From JACRCT01 sp049841135 (GTDB lineage: Bacteria > Myxococcota > Myxococcia > Myxococcales > UBA5297), in assembly GCA_049841135.1 (NCBI GenBank), contig JASGHK010000005.1:3038001-3102000 (forward strand): a stretch of 64,000 nt of DNA, given 5' to 3'. Made by a program: the position numbers and the translations under genes. This document shows positions 60,582 through 64,000 of this stretch, one piece after another. Numbering within the stretch: position 1 is the first letter of the stretch; each line of letters begins with the position of its first letter. The notes beneath the pieces were generated by a model. The model was not told the DNA's origin, made no database searches, and saw only the letters and a program-made list of their open reading frames with translations.

Positions 60582-61634
60582 ATGTCGCGCCCCCGGATCG
60601 CCGCCTTCTTCGCCCTGCTGCTGCTGCTTCCTTCCTCTGCCGGTGCGGTTCCAGGCCCCCGGACGGTCGGTCAGGAGGGGCTGGCGGCGGCCGCGCGCTA
60701 CTCGCGGGAGAACAGGGAGGTCTCGCTCGTCGTCATGCAGCGGGGCCGGGTGCTGCTCGAGGAGTTCCAGGGCAACGACTCGAACACCAGCTATCCGGTG
60801 GCCAGCTGCTCGAAGAGCCTGTGGGGCCTGGCGGCGGCCGCGGCGGTGCAGGACGGGCTGCTCTCCTTCGACGAGCTCGTCGCCAGCACCTTCCCCGACT
60901 GGAAGGAGGACCCGCGCAAGTCGCGCATCCGCATCCGCGACCTCTTGTCCATGACCAGCGGCCTGGACCCGGGCTACGAGCCGCTCTACACGCAGAACCC
61001 CGAGGATGCGTTCCAGACGGCGCTCGCCCTGCCGGCCGTGGGCGACCCGAGCGACCTGTTCGTCTACGGCCCGGCGAACATGGAGGTCTTCGGGGCGGTC
61101 CTGGAGAAGAAGCTCGCGCGGCGCGGCCTGACTCCCATCCGCTACCTCGAGAAGCGCGTGCTCGAGCCCATCGGCTCCGGCTACGTGGCCTGGGCCAAGG
61201 ACAAGGTCGGCCGCCCCATGATGTCCAGCGGGGCGCAGATGAGCGCCCGCCAGCTGCTCGCGGTCGGGCGTCTGCTGGTCAAGCGGGGCAGCTGGAGCGG
61301 GCGGCGCCTGCTCTCGGTGGGCGCTCTCGGCGAGCTGTTCCAGGGCAGCGGCGCCAACCCCTCCTATGGAATGACCTTCTGGCTCAACAAGAACGCCGAC
61401 CGAGCGGATGCCCAGGAGATCGACATCGAGAAGGTGCTGTCCCTCGGGCGCCCGTACGAAGCGTGGCCGACGGCCTGCGTCTCCAAGGCGGCGCCTTCGG
61501 ACCTGATCCTGATGGTCGGCTCCTACAACCAGCGGGTCTACGTCTCGCCCTCGCTCGATCTGGTGGTGGTGCGGCAGGGCACCGGCACCGAGTTCAGCGA
61601 CGCCGAGTTTCTGTCGCGGCTGCTCAGGGAGTGA
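60582..61634 (+). CDS. Exported serine hydrolase (beta-lactamase/DD-peptidase family)
   Basis: 350 residues from ATG 60582. A signal peptide (MSRPRIAAFFALLLLLPSSA) precedes a class C-type fold. The Ser-x-x-Lys motif is in YPVASCSKSLWG; the second motif region is VYGPANMEVFG, with Tyr and Asn spaced as Y-x-x-x-N instead of the usual Y-x-N. Probably periplasmic. Such proteins act on peptidoglycan peptides, esters or beta-lactams; the substrate is uncertain. In-frame ATG 60507 would add 25 residues before the signal peptide. Confidence 0.75.
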   Translation: MSRPRIAAFFALLLLLPSSAGAVPGPRTVGQEGLAAAARYSRENREVSLVVMQRGRVLLEEFQGNDSNTSYPVASCSKSLWGLAAAAAVQDGLLSFDELVASTFPDWKEDPRKSRIRIRDLLSMTSGLDPGYEPLYTQNPEDAFQTALALPAVGDPSDLFVYGPANMEVFGAVLEKKLARRGLTPIRYLEKRVLEPIGSGYVAWAKDKVGRPMMSSGAQMSARQLLAVGRLLVKRGSWSGRRLLSVGALGELFQGSGANPSYGMTFWLNKNADRADAQEIDIEKVLSLGRPYEAWPTACVSKAAPSDLILMVGSYNQRVYVSPSLDLVVVRQGTGTEFSDAEFLSRLLRE

Positions 61635-61709
61635 GAAGCCGAACGCTCGCGTACCCGCCACGCCGCGATGACTGAGGACGGGCGGCGGAAGACTTCATAG
61701 AATCGCCGC

Positions 61710-62246
61710 GTGCTCACCATCGCTGAAATGCGCGCGCTCGCCAAGCGCCTGCCCGTCGAGAAGTTCAAAGAGCAGTTGGGCCCGTTCGCGCTCATCCACA
61801 AGCCGCCTCCGGCGGAGAAGGCGCGCGCCTTCGGCCTGCCCATCAACCTGTTCACCACCTGCGCCGCGCGGCCCGAGAGCCTCGCCAGCGGCGTGGTGGA
61901 CCTGCTCTTCAGCTTCGACCAGCTCAGCGTCAGCACGCTGCCGCCGCTCGAGGGGTCCGAGGAGCTGGTCGTCGGCCGGCAGCCGGACTGCGACGTGGTC
62001 ATCGACGAGCCCTCCGCCTCCAAGCGCCACGCGACCCTGCGCTGGGACAAGGAGAAGGACCGCTGCATCGTGCGGGACCTGGGCTCGACCAACGGCACCT
62101 TCCTCAACGGCACGATGAAGGTGCGCGGGGAGATGCCGCTCAGGGACGGCGACGTGGTGGCCTTCGGCGAGGCCCAGTACTGGTTCCTCCTGGCCGAGAC
62201 GCTCCACGAGCGCCTGGCGAGCCAGGTGGCTCCGCCCATCGTCTGA
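61710..62246 (+). CDS. FHA-domain protein
   Basis: 178 residues from GTG 61710 (VLTIAEMRALAKR). C-terminal FHA domain: VVGRQPDCDVVIDEPSASKR, with Ser-x-Lys-Arg-His (SASKRHATL) and the LGSTNGTFLNG motif. The N-terminal 85 residues have an unknown helical domain. FHA domains bind phosphothreonine, so the protein probably reads out Ser/Thr kinase activity. Similar in layout to the FHA protein at 6.0 kb. Confidence 0.88.
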   Translation: MLTIAEMRALAKRLPVEKFKEQLGPFALIHKPPPAEKARAFGLPINLFTTCAARPESLASGVVDLLFSFDQLSVSTLPPLEGSEELVVGRQPDCDVVIDEPSASKRHATLRWDKEKDRCIVRDLGSTNGTFLNGTMKVRGEMPLRDGDVVAFGEAQYWFLLAETLHERLASQVAPPIV

Positions 62247-62338
62247 GCCCGTTCTGGACGTCGGCTCGTCGTCTTGTCGGAAAAAGCGTACCTATCTTCA
62301 GCAACTCTTCCTGGAGCCTGAAGCCTGAAGTCCGAGGC

Positions 62339-63007
62339 CTAGAAGTCCGGAGTCTTCAGCGCGAAGGGCAGCTCGACCGTCACGTCCTCGGAGAGGTTCG
62401 GAAAGTCGAGCGCCTTCATCGCGGTCTTCACGCACTTGGTGAAGCTCGCTCGGTCGAGGTCGTCGCGCACGGTGATCGCGCCGACCCGGTGGGGCGCCTC
62501 GAGCGTCACCTGCACCATGGCACTGCCTTTCAGGCGCGGGTCGCGCTTGAGCTCGCGCTCGAAGCAGAGCTGCACCGCCCCCTTCTTCTGGGTGGCGAGC
62601 GAGCGGGCGAGCTCCTCGAGGTCGACCGAGGGCCCGCGGGCGACAGGCGTGGCGCTCCCGGCAGGTCGGGCGATCTCGGTGGTCGTGGGCCGGGCGAGCG
62701 ACGCGATGGAGTCCTTGGGGCGCTTGGTCCCCGCCCGCGTCCGAGTGGCTCGGGTGTCGGGGGCAGGCGCGGGCTCGGGATCCTCGCGAAGCTCTGCCTG
62801 GGGGGACTCGGCGCTGGTCCCGAGCGGTGCCGAAGGCGGCGGAGTTGGTTTCGAAAGGAGCAGGAAAGCGCCGAGCAGGCCGCCTGCCGACAGCACGCCC
62901 GCGATGACCGCGACCAGACCGCGAGTCCGTGCCTTGGACTGGGTGGCGCCCAGCTGGCGGATCTCTTCCGCCGTGTTCCGGCGGGGGGCGTGGGAGGGGG
63001 CGCGCAT
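62339..63007 (-). CDS. AgmX/PglI-type C-terminal domain protein
   Basis: 222 residues from ATG 63007. A single transmembrane helix (LVAVIAGVLSAGGLLGAFLL, about residues 30-50), a Pro/Ala/Arg-rich linker, and a C-terminal domain with VQLCFERELKRDPRLKGSAM, VQVTLEAPHRVGAITV, TKCVKTAMKALDFP, which matches the AgmX/PglI C-terminal domain of myxobacteria (gliding-related and TonB-like proteins). Two Cys are at the usual positions. Proteins of this kind act in the envelope; a role in motility is possible but not shown. Confidence 0.8.
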   Translation of the reverse strand: MRAPSHAPRRNTAEEIRQLGATQSKARTRGLVAVIAGVLSAGGLLGAFLLLSKPTPPPSAPLGTSAESPQAELREDPEPAPAPDTRATRTRAGTKRPKDSIASLARPTTTEIARPAGSATPVARGPSVDLEELARSLATQKKGAVQLCFERELKRDPRLKGSAMVQVTLEAPHRVGAITVRDDLDRASFTKCVKTAMKALDFPNLSEDVTVELPFALKTPDF

Positions 63008-63110
63008 CGCCGCGAAACCTAACCGAACGGGGCAGCCCAGACCAACCAGTTCCTTGACGGGCCGGCGCGGATGGCTATCCAACAGGGCGGCACGCTCCAG
63101 GGAGATCGCG

Positions 63111-63788
63111 ATGCCGACGCGCGACTACTACCTGATCCTCGGCGTCCGCCGCGACGACTCGGCGGAGGTGATCCGCGAGGCGTACAAGGAGCTCGCGCTC
63201 CAGTACCACCCGGACCGGGCCGGGGAGCGCGCGACGCCGCTCTTCCAGGACATCGTCGAGGCCTACCGGGTCCTCTCGGATCCCGAGCGGAGGGCGAGCT
63301 ACGACGCGGGGCTGCGGCACGCGGAGCGGGACCGGCTTCCCGTCCGGGTGACGGTGACCCCGTCGGCGCCGAGGGCCGTCCGGGTCGAGCCGCTGGTGCC
63401 CGAGCCCGTCGCTCCGGTGCGGGACTTCCTGGCGTTCGGGCCCTCGCTCGATGATCTGCTCGAGGAGCTGTTCGAGCCGCTCGCGCCGCGGACGGAGGCT
63501 CGTCCGGTGGAGGTCGACCTGCTGCTCTCGCCAGGGCAGGCGGCCCAAGGCGGCATCGCGACCTTCGGCGTGCCGGTCCCCGTGCCTTGCCCCGCCTGTC
63601 GCGGCGCCGGGAAGACCTGGGCCGGTCGTTGCCCGCGCTGCCTGGGGCGCAGGCTCGTGGAAGAGGAGCGACCGTTCCGGCTCGCGGTGCCGCCGCGGGT
63701 GCCCGACGGAGCCGTCTTCGAGTCGCCGCTGCGCGGGCTGGGGCTGCACGGCCTCTTCCTGAGAGTTCTCGTCCGGGTCCGCGGCTGA
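63111..63788 (+). CDS. DnaJ-domain protein with Cys-rich zinc finger
   Basis: 225 residues. N-terminal J domain (YYLILGVRRDDSAEVIREAY, HPD in YHPDRAGE), a Pro/Val-rich linker, and a C-terminal half-size zinc region with CPACRGAG and CPRCLG (two CxxCxG-type motifs instead of four). It should stimulate an Hsp70 partner; shorter than full DnaJ (about 370 residues), it is a co-chaperone-like variant. ATG 63111 follows GGGAG. It is followed by the SanA/YdcF-like gene 20 bases later. Confidence 0.8.
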   Translation: MPTRDYYLILGVRRDDSAEVIREAYKELALQYHPDRAGERATPLFQDIVEAYRVLSDPERRASYDAGLRHAERDRLPVRVTVTPSAPRAVRVEPLVPEPVAPVRDFLAFGPSLDDLLEELFEPLAPRTEARPVEVDLLLSPGQAAQGGIATFGVPVPVPCPACRGAGKTWAGRCPRCLGRRLVEEERPFRLAVPPRVPDGAVFESPLRGLGLHGLFLRVLVRVRG

Positions 63789-63807
63789 CGTCTACAATCC
63801 GGCCTCC

Positions 63808-64000
63808 ATGAGCGAGCTCGTCTACCTCGTGCCGGTCGTCCTCGGCATCGGCCCCGCGGCCTGGTTCCGCCTGCGGGCCCACGGGCGCATCCACGGCGTG
63901 GACGAGGCGCCGGCGCGGCCGGTCGCGCTCGTCCTGGGCGCCAAGCTGCTGCAGCCGGGGGTCCCGACCACCCTGCTCGCCCATCGGCTGGAGGCCGCGG
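63808..64000 (+). CDS. SanA/YdcF-like (DUF218) membrane protein, 3' end outside window
   Basis: Only the first 64 residues are visible: MSELVYLVPVVLGIGPAAWF, RLRAHGRIHGVDEAP and then ALVLGAKLLQPGVPTTLL, HRLEAA. An N-terminal membrane helix followed by a VALVLGAK-type strand is the beginning of the SanA/YdcF family, which affects envelope permeability in Enterobacteria. The gene is truncated by the window. Confidence 0.65.
   Translation, partial: MSELVYLVPVVLGIGPAAWFRLRAHGRIHGVDEAPARPVALVLGAKLLQPGVPTTLLAHRLEAA

Overview
High-GC bacterial chromosome segment, most likely from a myxobacterium or other Myxococcota. The signs are a Ser/Thr kinase with a C-terminal PEGA domain, an AgmX/PglI-type C-terminal domain protein, very large Cys-rich lipoproteins, lipoproteins with Asp/Ala/Pro-rich linkers after the lipobox, several FHA and cyclic-nucleotide-binding proteins, and a MYXO-CTERM-like tail. 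Genes lie on both strands in short operons. No phage, insertion sequence, rRNA or CRISPR array was seen.

Layout. 1-4.6 kb holds signalling genes: a hybrid histidine kinase (cut at the left edge), a CheB-type methylesterase, an ECF sigma / anti-sigma / DUF3106 operon and a lone receiver domain. 4.7-6.5 kb has purU and an FHA protein. 6.6-20.3 kb is the most distinctive region. A leftward operon (PEGA kinase, TPR protein, 1374-residue Cys-rich lipoprotein with 19 GCC blocks) faces a rightward run: a PLD-like protein with a carbohydrate-binding C-terminus, an exported endonuclease/exonuclease/phosphatase-fold (EEP) lipoprotein, a second giant Cys-rich lipoprotein and a second EEP protein. An exact TGTGA-N6-TCACA palindrome sits in the divergent promoter region. 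20.4-29.6 kb carries mostly envelope proteins (TonB-like, SpoIID-like, several lipoproteins, a FISUMP-domain protein). 29.8-35.1 kb has a VIT/double-VWA protein, a PP2C-type phosphatase and RNase D, followed by a dispersed intergenic repeat. 35.6-40.0 kb has secreted proteins. 40.2-50.3 kb is rich in nitrogen and redox genes: nitronate monooxygenase, polyferredoxin, class IV aminotransferase, a nitrate/taurine-type ABC importer with two fused ATPase domains plus its LysR gene, then an alpha/beta hydrolase, a nitroreductase and an OsmC protein with a perfect 18-bp palindrome upstream. 50.3-56 kb has an orphan PfaD, a YgiQ radical-SAM protein, a RHH/MazF toxin-antitoxin pair, SRP RNA, two tRNA-Ser genes and tadA. 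56-64 kb has a cNMP-domain/PilB-type ATPase with a partner TPR-cNMP protein, a serine hydrolase, an FHA protein, an AgmX/PglI-type protein, a DnaJ-like protein and the start of a SanA/YdcF-like gene.

Data quality. Six single-base insertions break otherwise well-preserved genes: sigma factor, anti-sigma factor, SpoIID protein (twice), VIT/VWA protein and LysR. Deleting one base restores the family reading frame each time. Three of the six read GAATC where the restored frame needs GATC. This looks more like uncorrected sequencing error than gene decay, so the six cases should not be taken as true pseudogenes without checking.
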